The notes: a model not told the origin generated them from the letters alone. Positions 35,316 through 46,145 are shown, counted from the stretch's first letter. The stretch is 64,000 bases of DNA from Galeopsis tetrahit (GCA_963675135.1 OY776129.1:60637028-60701027); one strand, 5' to 3'. Program-made: numbers and translations.

Positions 35316-36787
35316 ACAAATGGTATTGAGATTTTTGTTAAATATGTGGATTAATCTTTAAACCTTTTGATTTATTTTTAAAAATAAATTTATTGAATTT
35401 AACCAGTCTGAATAAAATTTAAAAAAATCCAAATTAATTGTAAACAAGATATACAATTAATTAGAAAAGTTATCTGAATCTGAACCAGAACTTATGTATG
35501 TTGTGCAATCATGATAAAAAATTGAACAAGTAAAATTAATTAGGGAAAAGTGACTGTAAAATTAATTAGATTTCCTTTTTTTTTCCTTATGACAAGTGAC
35601 TAAAAAAGAATCTCCAGCAAATATTTTTTTTTACATGGTAATGGCAATTTGGAGATATATTGGTAGAAGCAAGGGCAATGTGGAGGAAGAGGAGTGGTGG
35701 TAAATTGGTGAAAGGCACCATTCGTAACGGTGTGAGAGAGTCTTAATCGACGGTAGACATGAGGGCCCAAATAACTCCGTTATTCTTTAACGGTAGGCCA
35801 TTCCTTGGTCTATATAATATAGACATGGACAAATTATAATGGAATGCCTTTCACTTGCCTCCAAATTGCAATTTCGACATAAAGTTATGAATAAATACAT
35901 TTCATACAAGGATTTCGGAATCTGAATATTAGTGTATGATTTTATGCATGTAACCACTGAACAACAAACATGTTATCTGAAAATTTTGACTTTTTTTTTT
36001 CAATTAAATTTATATAAATAATGTTGATTATCACATAAATTTGTTAGTAGCTATAGATATGTTAATGAAATAGCTCATCGTCTTACTAGGGTAGGGTTGT
36101 AAGATTATTTCCGAACCCTCAATACTGAGTTTTGATCCATTAATAATGTCGTGCGTTGGAGGGTTTTGGAATTGGGCAGTGGTCACATATATGTCAAAAT
36201 AGAGCAAATTACCAGCCTATAAATCTATTCCATTTTAGTTGCCGCCCCGAATATAAGGACATCCCAATAAAACATATATTACTCTCAATATAAATTACTT
36301 TTATTTTGTTACAAACAATTTAAAAAATTTGAAAGGGCATGCATACCTTTAATTGAGAATTAATAGTGCTCTATGCCACGTAAATAAATTTATTTGTAAA
36401 AAGCAAAACTCCCCCATTTAAATTCATTTTGCAGTTTATACTTATTTCTCGGATACAAGATTTAATAAATATTAATTAATTTATGTATAAAACAGATATG
36501 CTGAAAAATATAAATGAGATATTGTACGTGAGGCCCAATTAATATTGTACGTGAGAATAAAAAAATTAGATCGAGTGTGTAGTTTGAATGTGAGAAATTA
36601 TAATTTCAATTTGAGAATCGTATAAACAAAATTATGATGAAAACATAAGTATCAATTGTTACCTTCAGAATTGTATTGTTTAATTGAAAAGCAATAACTT
36701 TTTTTTCTTTCTACAACACATATATATTATATAACGCGTTGTGTGTTGCGTTCTCATACTAATTTGTGAGAGGAATTTAGGTAATTA
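35316..36787. other. Intergenic, nothing recognised
   Basis: AT-rich; no ORF or paired ends seen. Confidence 0.4.
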
Positions 36788-37058
36788 CTCCATCCGTCCC
36801 AAGATTTTTTACACACTTTGATCGGTACGAAAATTAAGAAAATGGAATAAAGTGATGTGTAAAGTAAAATAAAGGAGGGGTATTATTGGTAATTCATTGA
36901 TTAAAGTGAAGTGATTTGACTAAAGGGAAGGAAAAGTAAAATAAAAGAGGGGTATTATTGGTAATTCATTATGTAAGTTGTTTCCTTTTTTGGAGTGTGT
37001 AAAAAATGTTGGGACGCCCATTAAGAAAAGTGTGTAAAAAATCATGGGACAGAGGGAG
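36788..37058. mobile_element. Stowaway MITE
   Basis: Ends CTCCATCCGTCCCAAGATTT and GGGACAGAGGGAG, flanked by TA. About 271 bp; an internal 60-bp stretch containing GGGGTATTATTGGTAATTCA is duplicated. Confidence 0.83.
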
Positions 37059-38132
37059 TATAATATGAAGAATTAGATTTTCACAGACACCCCTTTCAAG
37101 TGTGCTACATGTAACATGCTTGGTCCAAAAAAAAATATCGCCCTATATCAAAACTTAGGCTTTCATTATTGCAAGAACAAATAATATGAAATAGTCTAAC
37201 CACAAATTTTAGTGTATCTATCCAAATAATAGAAAAGTCTTAACAATTTCATGAGCTACGTACATTATTAGCCGAGCATTTAACAAGGCGGATAGATATA
37301 TTATTCAACTCATTGAGAAGTCAAAACACAAATAAGTGATATTCCTCTTAAAAAAAAGTAACTTTATCACATTAAAATACGTGTAAATAGTAAATGTTAG
37401 AATAAAAAATGTGAGACTTGTTAGGATAAATTGTTGTATGGAATGGTTCATGCACATGCAGAGTTGAAATGGATGTATAAGAGGGCTGTGTCTGCAGTGC
37501 AGTGCTTTAATACTTCGAGTTGTAAACATCTCTATGACACCCGGGATTGGGCCACCAAAATGCATTTGTCGCTCTCATCTTTTTCGTCTAATGGGCCCCC
37601 ATTAATCCCCCATTTGGGCACCGGATCTTCTGTATTGGGCTACTTGTTGCCCTCTATCTCCCCCCTCTTAAATCATTAAATTTATTAATTGTTGAAATAA
37701 CTTTTACATGTAAGTTGACATAAAAATTAAGAAAGTGTAATAATGAGTAATTTTGTAAACCTTTATCTATAAAGTAAATAAAAGTGTTTTATATGTGTGT
37801 AAAAATAATGACATTTTGTGTAAAATTAAAGATATTGGGGGAGGGGGAGTTTATAATGAATTTTTCATATTAAGGGTTTGAAAGTTATTGTGAGACGTTT
37901 CGAAAAGAAAAATGTAAAAATTATTGTGGAACGGGAGAGTATTCTTTTGTAAAAACTACTGCAAGTCTCATGTGCTAATTTGTATTCCATCGTTTAAATC
38001 ATTTCGAAATTGGAAATTTTTTAAAATCTGTGGAGCAATTCATTTGTAACTGAATCCGAATGATTTGAATTGAGTTGATGGTAAAGTTACATAAAAGTGT
38101 TGTGTTTTATTTATTGTTCAAATGAGTAAGTC
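37059..38132. other. Intergenic, with a GC-richer island and a decayed MITE
   Basis: 37431-37680 is clearly less AT-rich than its surroundings and open in one frame for 82 codons, but I recognise no product. A decayed Stowaway-like block ending GGAACGGGAGAG follows to about 37940. Confidence 0.4.
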
Positions 38133-38359
38133 TTTTGTACACCTCTGGCACTATTTAACTGTGCACATGAATGAAACGTGCAGACTAATATAATTAAAAC
38201 GTGTAAGCTAATATAATTAAAACATGTCATAGGTTATATAATTAAAAAACGTTAATCTAAAACGTACAAGTTAATATAATTATAATTGAATTGAAACACA
38301 TTTTGCGAGTGCACTGTGCACCATACTTCAGGTGCATTTGAAACCTTTCCTTTTGTACA
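38133..38359. mobile_element. Small element D with tandem core, probable Mutator-like MITE
   Basis: Flanked by the perfect 9-bp direct repeat TTTTGTACA (38133-38141, 38351-38359). Near the ends, TGTGCACA and TGCACTGTGCACCATACT are inverted. The core has three to four copies of a unit like CTAATATAATTAAAACGTG. TIRs are weak, so assignment rests mostly on the duplication and the shared plan. Confidence 0.5.
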
Positions 38360-39377
38360 AATTGAACATTGTAGCTAGCTTGAGGAGGAATACATTTGAA
38401 ATATAGATCAAATTTGAGCGATTGTTTTCAATGATTAAATACAAATTGAATTTCCTTTTTAATCCTCATATAAATGGAAATAGACGTGGAAAGTCTTTGA
38501 ACTCTGAGACTCAATACTCAATAGGCTGGTGAAGGAGGCCCCCCTAAATCCCTAATTATCATGATAGTGCGTATCATGAATTATAAAAAAAAAAAATGTT
38601 GGTTTATTTATAAGATTTGTTCTTTAAAATGTAACAAAAAAAATCTTGATCATTACACTTTATCTTGCAGATTAATCAAACATATATACCTTTCAATATT
38701 AAAAGCAAAATTTAATTGGATTAAGTAGAAATATTCAAACACAACTCGTGCGTATTTAACTTGATTTACCAAATCTCAAACATATTTTTGTAACTCAATA
38801 AAATTAATTCGACTCAACTGAATTAATTTATATACATATATCGTGTAAACGATTTGAACTTTGATGAATTAATTTACATACCCCAATTCTTTACAACTTG
38901 CTCCCACCACCCACACCCCCACCCCCACCCCCACACACACCTTATGGAGCAAAAGTTCACTGTTTTGTTGGTGGAAAGTTCATTGTACAACCATTTAAGG
39001 AGTAAACGAAATTTGAGGCTCTTGTTGTTTTCTTGTCCCCTAAATCATCCACAATATTGTACCTACATATTCAATTATTGTTGTTTAAAAAAATATATAT
39101 ATACTTACATCTAAAAATAGTGGGTTGGATTAATAAATACAAGCCCGTATAGAGTTACCTATACGAGCCAAACCATGCAGGTTTATGAGGGAGGAGCTGG
39201 CCCGCGTGTTTTTTTTAATGGGTGGATGAAGATCATTTTTTAAGTAGAACAATGAGTAAATACGTGATAACTAAAAAATTACGGATTTAATTCAACTTTA
39301 TATGATTAAGATACAAATTATAAAATATTATACTAAATAAAATTGAGATTTGAGATTGTGAATAAATACAACTGTCA
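38360..39377. other. Intergenic, nothing coding recognised
   Basis: Contains a CA/CCCCCA-rich simple repeat at about 38898-38940 and AT-rich sequence. Confidence 0.4.
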
Positions 39378-39654
39378 TCCACGTATTCACATTTTTTTTT
39401 TTTGGTCGGTAAAAACAATCTTGCATTCAAATTTTCAGGATATAAGTAATATCCTAAAAAAAAGTCAGTACATCAGTACACCATCTCCTCTCCACTATAC
39501 AACAAACAAATAAAAAACAGAGCATCACCTATTCTCATTGTATGCTCACTCTAGGTGTGGTAAGGGGTTGTTCATCCAGCTTATGAAACAAAATCTGTCT
39601 CGGAGTGAATATTTAGTTGCAAACCAACTCCAAAATCTGTCCACGTATTCACAT
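39378..39654 (-). mobile_element. 5'-truncated LINE tail with target duplication
   Basis: T-run at about 39392-39403, then 236 bp whose reverse complement resembles the LINE tail at 12985-13222 (TTTTGGAGTTGGTTTGCAAC against the ATGGAGCTGGTTCACC type). The 15-bp direct repeat TCCACGTATTCACAT is perfect (39378-39392, 39640-39654). Confidence 0.8.
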
Positions 39655-39885
39655 ATTATTGTTGGGTCGATTTGTCAACTTAATTTTCGTAGAATATTAC
39701 ATATTAATTATTCCATTTTAATTGTCAATATATATTTGAATAACTTAGAGATTTTTAAAAAAAATTATATTTGAGGTGTACTTCTCATTTATAAAAGATT
39801 AAAATTATCCATGCCTACCGTACTGGATTTAATCAATAATTATTCCAAATTATTTATACTTTTTTTTTTAGTTACCGTAAATATA

Positions 39886-40121
39886 CTCCATTCGTCCCAC
39901 AAAGATAGCCACATATTCTTTTTTTGGACGTCCCAAATTATAGCCATATTTCCTCTTTTACTTTAGTATTAAATGCTTTATTGTTAATTTTACCTCTAAT
40001 TAATAAGAGTAATAAATGCTTAGTAGATTTTGGACACATTAGCTAAAGTTGACTACATTTATTGATTTTTCTTAATATGTTTATAAAGTTAAATGTGGTT
40101 ATCTTTGTGGGACGGAGGGAG
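39886..40121. mobile_element. Stowaway MITE
   Basis: Ends CTCCATTCGTCCCACAAAGA and, reversed, CTCCCTCCGTCCCACAAAGA, flanked by TA. About 236 bp. Confidence 0.88.
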
Positions 40122-41927
40122 TACTATTTAAAATTGATTACTCCCTACATCCATTTTTATATTTTTTTATTTAATTTGGACACGAATTTTAAGAAAAGTT
40201 AATTGTTTATGTAAAAAGTGGAAATTTGAGAATGGAGACAAAGTATAAATAAAGTAGTGTATGTGAGTAGTATTTCCTTTTAAAAAAAATAGAAATTATA
40301 AAAATGGACAGAAAAAAAATTAATGAAAAAAAATTGTGAACTAGCACACAACCTGACTTAAATTGGATTGAGTAGTTTTCAGTCCGTCCTATTTATGGAT
40401 CGCCCACCAATGTCCTCATAATGATGGCTTTAGATGTAAAGGATCAGGAGCAATGTTCAAGACATGTGTAATTAAACTGTTAGAACTACATTGGTGCGAT
40501 AATTAATTTAGTAATACTAATTTATAAGGTTGTTCATCAATTTAATACCCAGCTATATATTCAATTTTTTTTTATTAATTATGAAATTGAGCACTGATAT
40601 AAGAAGCACATTCATGAAATAAATTATTACTACCATATTATTCTATATCACTCCCAAGTTTTTTACTTGAAAATAGGATAGATAGGTGAATTGATGTTCT
40701 AAGAATTAAATGAGGTTGCAATCCATTCAAGATAATGTCATCTTTTATAAAGTTAGAAAACATTGAACTTGATTAAAGCCAAAAGCTAAGAACTTATAGA
40801 TTAGATAAAGATAGATACAATCTTCATATGTAAGTGCTAGCTATCCATACTTTAATTAGTTGAACACTAGCTAGAAACGTACCAATTCATATTAAAAATT
40901 AAAGTTGGAGGACATGAATATGGCATCTGGCATTTGAACTCTCAATACACATTTGCATTGGCCATATATGACAGCTCGATCGTGATGTATATCTACGTTA
41001 AATACATATTTTACTCATTTACTTATTATCCCTACCCATTTACTTACTATTGTTAAGTTAATCGATCGTTGTATAAATAAATGAGCTCGTTAGACACTCA
41101 ATTTACTAATAAATAAGTGTTAAAAGTAAGATTTTTTTTATTTCAAGAGAATATTAATGAATTTATAAAATTTTCCATATATGGGGGTATTATAGTAACA
41201 TCGTGTAATTAGGGCCCCACTTAGGTTGGACTAGTAACCGGTCATTATTTTGGACCTAAGTCATTTATATATAGTTGGTTATTTAATATTAGTTTTAATC
41301 GAATCTGAATGAATTAGACTTGTTTAAACGGATTTTGCCCGGACTTATTTTGTCCTGACCAATTATATATTGAGCTTAAGCTAAACAGTAGAAATATTTT
41401 GTGCAATGCACTGCAATCTGACCACTCTCGATTATTAGTAGCTTCGGGCCTATGCATGGATTTTGAGACACAGGCCACTTGTCCATGAATGGGATTGTCT
41501 AGTATTTCAAGTGTAAGAGAGTTAGGTGTCCCCTTTGGTAAGGAAACATTGACAATAGCCTTACACACGTGCAAGTGCAACGGCTAATCTATATTTAGAT
41601 TTATATATAGAGATGTAATTAAAATGATTGAGTGGCTTTGATTGATCGAAGGAAACGACAACATTACTTATTACCCATTAGTATTTTATGTCGTTACTGT
41701 ATTTAAGTTCAACATGTTCATAATTTAAGTTAAAAATGTCCAACCTATCATATCATACAGAGCTCTATTCATGAGTTTGAATGTTGGATAATACTAAATG
41801 GGCCGAGAAAGTGGTATTGATTTGAACTAAAAAGCCCATTTCTATGCATGCAATTTCTTTGGCCCATGAACTCTAGGCCTATCTGTGTTCTACACTCTAC
41901 AGGCCCATCTTTTAAGCCCAAAACTCT
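40122..41927. other. Intergenic, with one MITE end and a GCCCA cluster
   Basis: CTCCCTACATCCATTTTTA at about 40141 is a lone Stowaway-like end. Positions 41800-41940 contain five or more GCCCA/TGGGC words, a motif typical of plant promoters of housekeeping genes, but no gene follows. The 41314-41580 open frame is unrecognised. Confidence 0.4.
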
Positions 41928-42413
41928 AGGCCTATTGGGTTGGGGTATATACCCCTCCAGCTTTGTTAGATACACTCCACCGATACATATACTCCCCTTA
42001 AAGTACATCTGAGATAGATGCACTCCCCCCAAATTGTCTATTATACCCTTTTATCTTAAAAATTGGTATGATAAATGCACACCCCTATAAAACCCTAATT
42101 TCCTCATTTCTTCTTCCCCTCATTTCTTCCCTCCTTCTCCCTCATTTCTCCAAGCCACCGCCGCCCGCCTCCTTTCTTTTCAATTTTTCTTTTCCATATC
42201 TGCAACCAGCAGCGACGGCGCCTCCCTCGCCCAGTGCCGTCGCCGCCTCCTTCTTTTCTCCCACCGTCGCCGCGTCGCGGCGCCGCCGCCTCCTCCCCAC
42301 CACCTCCTTCTCTACCGTAAGCCTCCAACAATTTTTTTTTTTTCCTTTTCTTTCTCTACAACTTCCTTCCTTTCTTTCTCTCTCTCTCTCTTTTTTTTTT
42401 TTTTTTTTTTTTT

Positions 42414-42493
42414 GGACAAGAAATATCGATCAAAATAAATTTGGTCGACAGCAATTTGTCGACCTAAATTTTTTTGATCGATATTTCTTGTCC
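42414..42493. repeat. 80-bp near-perfect hairpin in E1
   Basis: Arms of about 36 nt run from GGACAAGAAATATCGATC to GTCGAC, and from GTCGACC back to GATCGATATTTCTTGTCC, around an 8-nt loop. Confidence 0.93.
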
Positions 42494-42591
42494 AAAATTA
42501 ATTTTTTTAATTTTTCCGATTTTTTTCGATACAATGTTATCGACGAGGGTGTTTTTCGTCGACTATAATTAGTCGACGATATATTCTATGG

Positions 42592-42627
42592 TCGACCAAC
42601 CAGTGTCGATCGACACTGGTTGGTCGA
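42592..42627. repeat. 36-bp perfect palindrome in E1
   Basis: TCGACCAACCAGTGTCGA is followed immediately by its exact reverse complement, with no loop. Confidence 0.97.
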
Positions 42628-43015
42628 AAAAAACTTTTTTTTTTTTTTTTAGTTTCTGAATATATTTTGGACTGTGTGACGCTGAAGATTTTGACGGCAG
42701 TGGAGGTGGAGGCTGTCGGAAGTTGAGGTGGCGGCTGAAGGTTTTGACGGCAGTGGAGGTGGAGGCTGCAAAATTAGGGTTAGGGTTTTGTATAAAATTA
42801 GGTTTAGTGTTTTAAGTAAGGTGGTGTATGTATCCATAACATTTTACAAATTTTACTAAAAGGGCAAATATGGTATTTTACATACATATTTAATTAATAA
42901 AATGGAAAGGGGAGTGTATCTAACAAAGTTGGAGGGGTATATACCTCAACCCAGGCCTATTTTGTGTTTTACCATACTAAAATTTTAAAATGGGCCGGGA
43001 ATTCATCTTTTAAGG

Positions 43016-44126
43016 GTGCAGCTAGGGATGGGGTATATACCCTCCAGCTTTGTTAGATACACTACCCTTCCACTTTTATTAATAAAATATTCATGTAAAA
43101 TGACTGTTTTACCCTTCTATTAAAATACAAAAAAAATAGATACACTCCCCCCAAATTTAAATTAACCCTAACCTTACCCCAACTCTAACCCTAATTTGAC
43201 AATGCCGCCGCCACCCCACGGCGAAAAAAATAGATACACTCCCAACCACTGCCGCCGCACCTCATATTTTTAAATTTTAAAAAATCAAACTTGAAAATAA
43301 AAAAAAAAAATTCGACGACAAACCAGAGTCGACCAAAAACACTCCGGTCGACACTGGTTTGTCGACCAAAGACATTCCGGTCGACACTAGTTTGTCGACC
43401 AATAATAATCTGGCCGACTCTGGTTTGTCGACCAAAAATACTCCGTCGACTATTATGTTTTGAAAGAATTTTTTTTTTTAAAAATTAAGAAAACTGAATT
43501 TTTCAACCATTTTTTGTCATCTAAAAACATTCTCATCGACACCCTATTGTCGACAAGAGTGTTTTTAGACGACCCAAAATAGTCGGAAAAAAAAACCTGA
43601 ACTATTTTTTTCGCCGGCGACGCGGAGAAGAGACGAGGCGACGGCGACGCTGGGAGAGGGGGGCATGACGGGTTTGGGGGTGGGGGAAGGGGTTTATTGC
43701 AGAAAAAAAAAAAAGATGGGGGGAAGGGGTCCGGGTTTGGCGGTAGCGACGGGCGGCGGGCTCAACGACAGTGGCGGTCCGGCGGATGGGGCGACGCGGC
43801 GCGGCCTGAGGTGGTGGGGGGAGGCGCGACGCGGCCAGCGATGGTGGGGGAGGCGCGACGCGGCCAACGAAGGTGGGGGAGGCGCGACGTGGCGGCGCTT
43901 GGAGGGGGGCGGCGGCGACTGGAATTGGGGATTAAGAAGGAGGAGGAGAGGAAAACTTAGGGTTTTAAGTGTGGGGAGTGTATTTATGGAGAGTTTTTAG
44001 ATAAAGGGTACTATGGGTAATTTGGGGGGAGTGCATGTATAATTTATCAATTTTAGGGGGAGTGCGTGTATCGGGGGAGTGCATTAAACAAAGCTGGAGG
44101 GGTATATACCCCATCCCGCGCGGCTA
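43016..44126 (-). mobile_element. Non-autonomous Mutator-like element E2, nested in the TIR of E3
   Basis: Body 43025-44117 (1093 bp). TIRs GGGATGGGGTATATACCCTC and, reversed, GGGATGGGGTATATACCCCT match those of E1, so E1 and E2 are one family. Target duplication GTGCAGCTA (43016-43024) against GCGCGGCTA (44118-44126), 7 of 9 identical; both differences are C-to-T or G-to-A at CpG. Read on the minus strand, the interior has the same order as E1: telo-box, CT-rich leader, CCG-rich segment, GTCGAC hairpin array (43310-43570), AACCCTAAC/TTAGGGTTAG box, TIR. Its 60-111-residue open frames are Gly/Arg-rich translations of GGCGGC repeats. Confidence 0.86.
43310..43575. repeat. GTCGAC inverted-repeat array in E2
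   Basis: Units of about 35-40 bp alternate as GACAAACCAGAGTCGACC and GGTCGACACTGGTTTGTC types, with spacers like AAAACACTCC. Each unit can pair with its neighbour. Confidence 0.88.
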
Positions 44127-45361
44127 AAGGCACCAAGGATACTATGAGGACACCCACGCGATGAGAACACCCACAAAATGGATGAGGACACCCAAGTGAA
44201 AAATTCAAAAGTACCCTCCCCTCAATTAAAACCATTCATTCTTCTCTTCCTCTCTTCATTTCAGTACACCCAGGCCACCACTCCCTCCCCATCACTCCAA
44301 TGGCCGCCGCCCACCCACCTCCTCTCTCCCAGGCGCGGCATTGCACCCCGTTTGAAGAAAAAAAGTCGCCGCCGTGAAGAACGCCGTCGTCGTTGTCTCT
44401 GTGTGAAGAATGCTGCCGTCGCTGTCCGTTGAAGAAGCCCGCCACCAGATCTGTAAAAAAAGCCTGCCGTCGCCGTCCGTTGAAGAAAAAAAGTTGTCGT
44501 CGTCTCTGTGTTGAAGAAGCCCGCCGGCCGCACCACCTCCTCCTTCAAGCGGCCGCCCCCCACCTCCTCCCTCCAAGAAAGTCGTCGCCCACACCCCCTC
44601 CTATGCCGTCGCCGCCGTCAAACGAAGGTAAGTAGGGTTTTGGAATTTTTGTTACAGATCTAAACAAAAAAAAATTAGGGTTTTGAATTTTTTTTTTGTT
44701 TTTGAATTTGTCCGAAATTTTCTTCCTAATCCAGTTACTTTATTTGATTTTTTTTCCAGAACACTGTGTTCGAATTTTTTTTTTCGCACAAATGAAAATT
44801 GTTTTGAAATTTTTTTCGAACACAATGAGTTTGTTTAGGAAAAACTTTCGAAGATATTCACTTTGTTGGGTTAAAATTTTCGAACAACCCTTTTTTTCGG
44901 ACAATGTTGATATGTCCGGAAAAAAAATCCCGAAATACAGTCTTTTGAAATTTTCGGACAAATTTGAGTTGTTTTGGAATTTTTTTCGAACATATTGAGT
45001 TTGTTTTGGAAAAAATTTCGAACATGTTTGTTTTGGAAATTTTTTCGTACAGTTTGTTTATTTTTGTTGAAATTTTGGAGTTTTTTTTTGTTGATGAATG
45101 GTGTTTGTTTTGGTAGTGGTGGAGGTGGAGATAATTTTGTGAAATAGAATGGGTGGGTGTACTCATCTTCGTTTTTTTCTTAAATTTTACCCTAGGGGTA
45201 TATGAGACATTTCACATGTTCTGAAAGATTAAAAAAATGTTTGGTGGGTGTCCTCATAGGATCCTTGGGTGCCTTTAGCCGCGCCCATCTTTTAATTATT
45301 TTTTAATATGACATAGACAACAATTCATTTATTCAAATGAAATATAGAACACCAATATGTC

Positions 45362-46145
45362 AGGATGGATGCACCCGATTTCGGTTTAGAACACTCCCCC
45401 GATTGATGCACACCCCCTCAAATATGTCAGGATGGATGCACCCCCCATGAATTGTCCTAAATACCCTTTCTCCTCAAAACCCTATTTACTAAACACACAC
45501 ACCCTCAAAAAACCCTACTTTCTTCCATTCTACTCCTTCCACCTTCCACAACTCTCCGGCCGCCGCCGTCTGCCGCCTGCCACCGCCCCCTCCTGCCCCA
45601 CCTCACTGGTGTCCCGCCGCCGCCGCTCCCGCCCACCGTCCGCTCCCCTGCCTATCGGCCGCCGCCCCGCTCCCTCCCCTCACCGGTCACAGGATTGATT
45701 TTTTTGTTTTGTTTTTTTTTTTTATTTCGACCCCTGTAGGTCGACCAAAATACACTCTCGTCGGTCGACCTACTGTTGTCGAAATTTTTTAATTTTTTTT
45801 TCGATAAATCAGTGTCGACCATATTCACTCTCGTCGACACCCTGTTGTCGACCAGAATGAATATGGTCGACACTGATTTGTCGAAAATTAAAAAAAAATT
45901 GAAAATTTTCTAAGTTTTATCTGAATATTTTTTATTTGTTGTTTGGTGGCGGCGGCGACGTGTAAAAATTAGGTTTAGGGTTTATTAAAGGTGAAGGTGG
46001 GGTGCAATTAGTAATAGGGGTGCATTTAGTAGTATAATATGACTTAAAATTGTATTTTTGGTTTTTTACATTATTATTATATTATATATTAAACTGAAAG
46101 GGGGAGTGTTCTAAACCGAAATGGAGGTGTAAATAGTCCCACCCT
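45362..46145 (+). mobile_element. TIR element E4, same plan as E1-E3
   Basis: Inverted ends share ATTTCGGTTTAGAACACTCC (left 45378 on; right, reversed, from about 46122). Outermost bases are less alike, and no clean 9-bp duplication was found. ATATGTCAGGATGGATGCAC occurs twice (about 45356 and 45423), suggesting a rearranged left end. Interior: AAAACCCTA boxes, CT-rich leader, CCG-rich block (45556-45690), GTCGAC hairpin array (45727-45890), GGTGGCGGCGGCG, TTAGGTTTAGGGTTT (about 45969), TIR. Confidence 0.72.
45727..45892. repeat. GTCGAC inverted-repeat array in E4
   Basis: TCGACAAATCAGTGTCGACC-type arms (with small variants) face each other around GTCGACACCCTGTTGTCGAC; the first pair is GGTCGACC / GGTCGACCTA. 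Confidence 0.85.

Larger units (their letters stand above)
41928..42961 (+). mobile_element. Non-autonomous Mutator-like element E1
   Basis: Body 41937-42952 (1016 bp). TIRs of about 40 bp start GGGTTGGGGTATATACCCCT and, reversed, GGGTTGAGGTATATACCCCT. Perfect 9-bp direct repeat AGGCCTATT (41928-41936, 42953-42961). Interior in order: subterminal CACTCCCCCC words, telo-box AAAACCCTAA (42089), CT-rich leader, CCG-rich segment ending at a GTAAGC donor-like site (about 42319), CT microsatellite, hairpins built on GTCGAC (42414-42493, 42592-42627), GGTGGCGG-type repeats, TTAGGGTTAGGGTTTT (42774-42789), TIR. No transposase. The 166-residue open frame across the CT-rich part is low-complexity. Confidence 0.88.
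43005..45295 (+). mobile_element. Non-autonomous Mutator-like element E3, interrupted by E2
   Basis: Outer ends 43014 and 45286. TIR reads GGGTGCAGCTA (43014-43024), is interrupted, then resumes AAAGGCACCAAGGATACTAT; the right TIR reversed is GGGCGCGGCTAAAGGCACCC. Perfect 9-bp direct repeat ATCTTTTAA (43005-43013, 45287-45295). Without the insert it is about 1.17 kb. Interior: CT-rich leader (44230-44280), CCG-rich pseudo-exon with ATGGCCGCCGCCC, a strong donor-like AAG/GTAAGTAGGG at about 44629, telo-box TTAGGGTTTT (44675), then a run of TTCGAA/TTCGGACA words spaced by T-runs. No transposase. Confidence 0.87.

Noticed and set aside
41314..41580. 88-codon minus-strand open frame
   Set aside because: No domain or intron context that I can recognise; length is not exceptional.
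42068..42568. 166-residue open frame
   Set aside because: Ser/Pro/Phe low-complexity translation of CT- and CCG-rich transposon sequence running through a hairpin; no family resemblance.
43665..44000. Gly/Arg-rich 87-111-residue open frames
   Set aside because: Products of GGCGGC-type repeats in E2, open in several frames at once, as simple GC-rich DNA tends to be.
44236..44635. Four overlapping open frames of 69-100 residues on both strands
   Set aside because: Same GC-rich low-complexity region of E3; no conserved motif.
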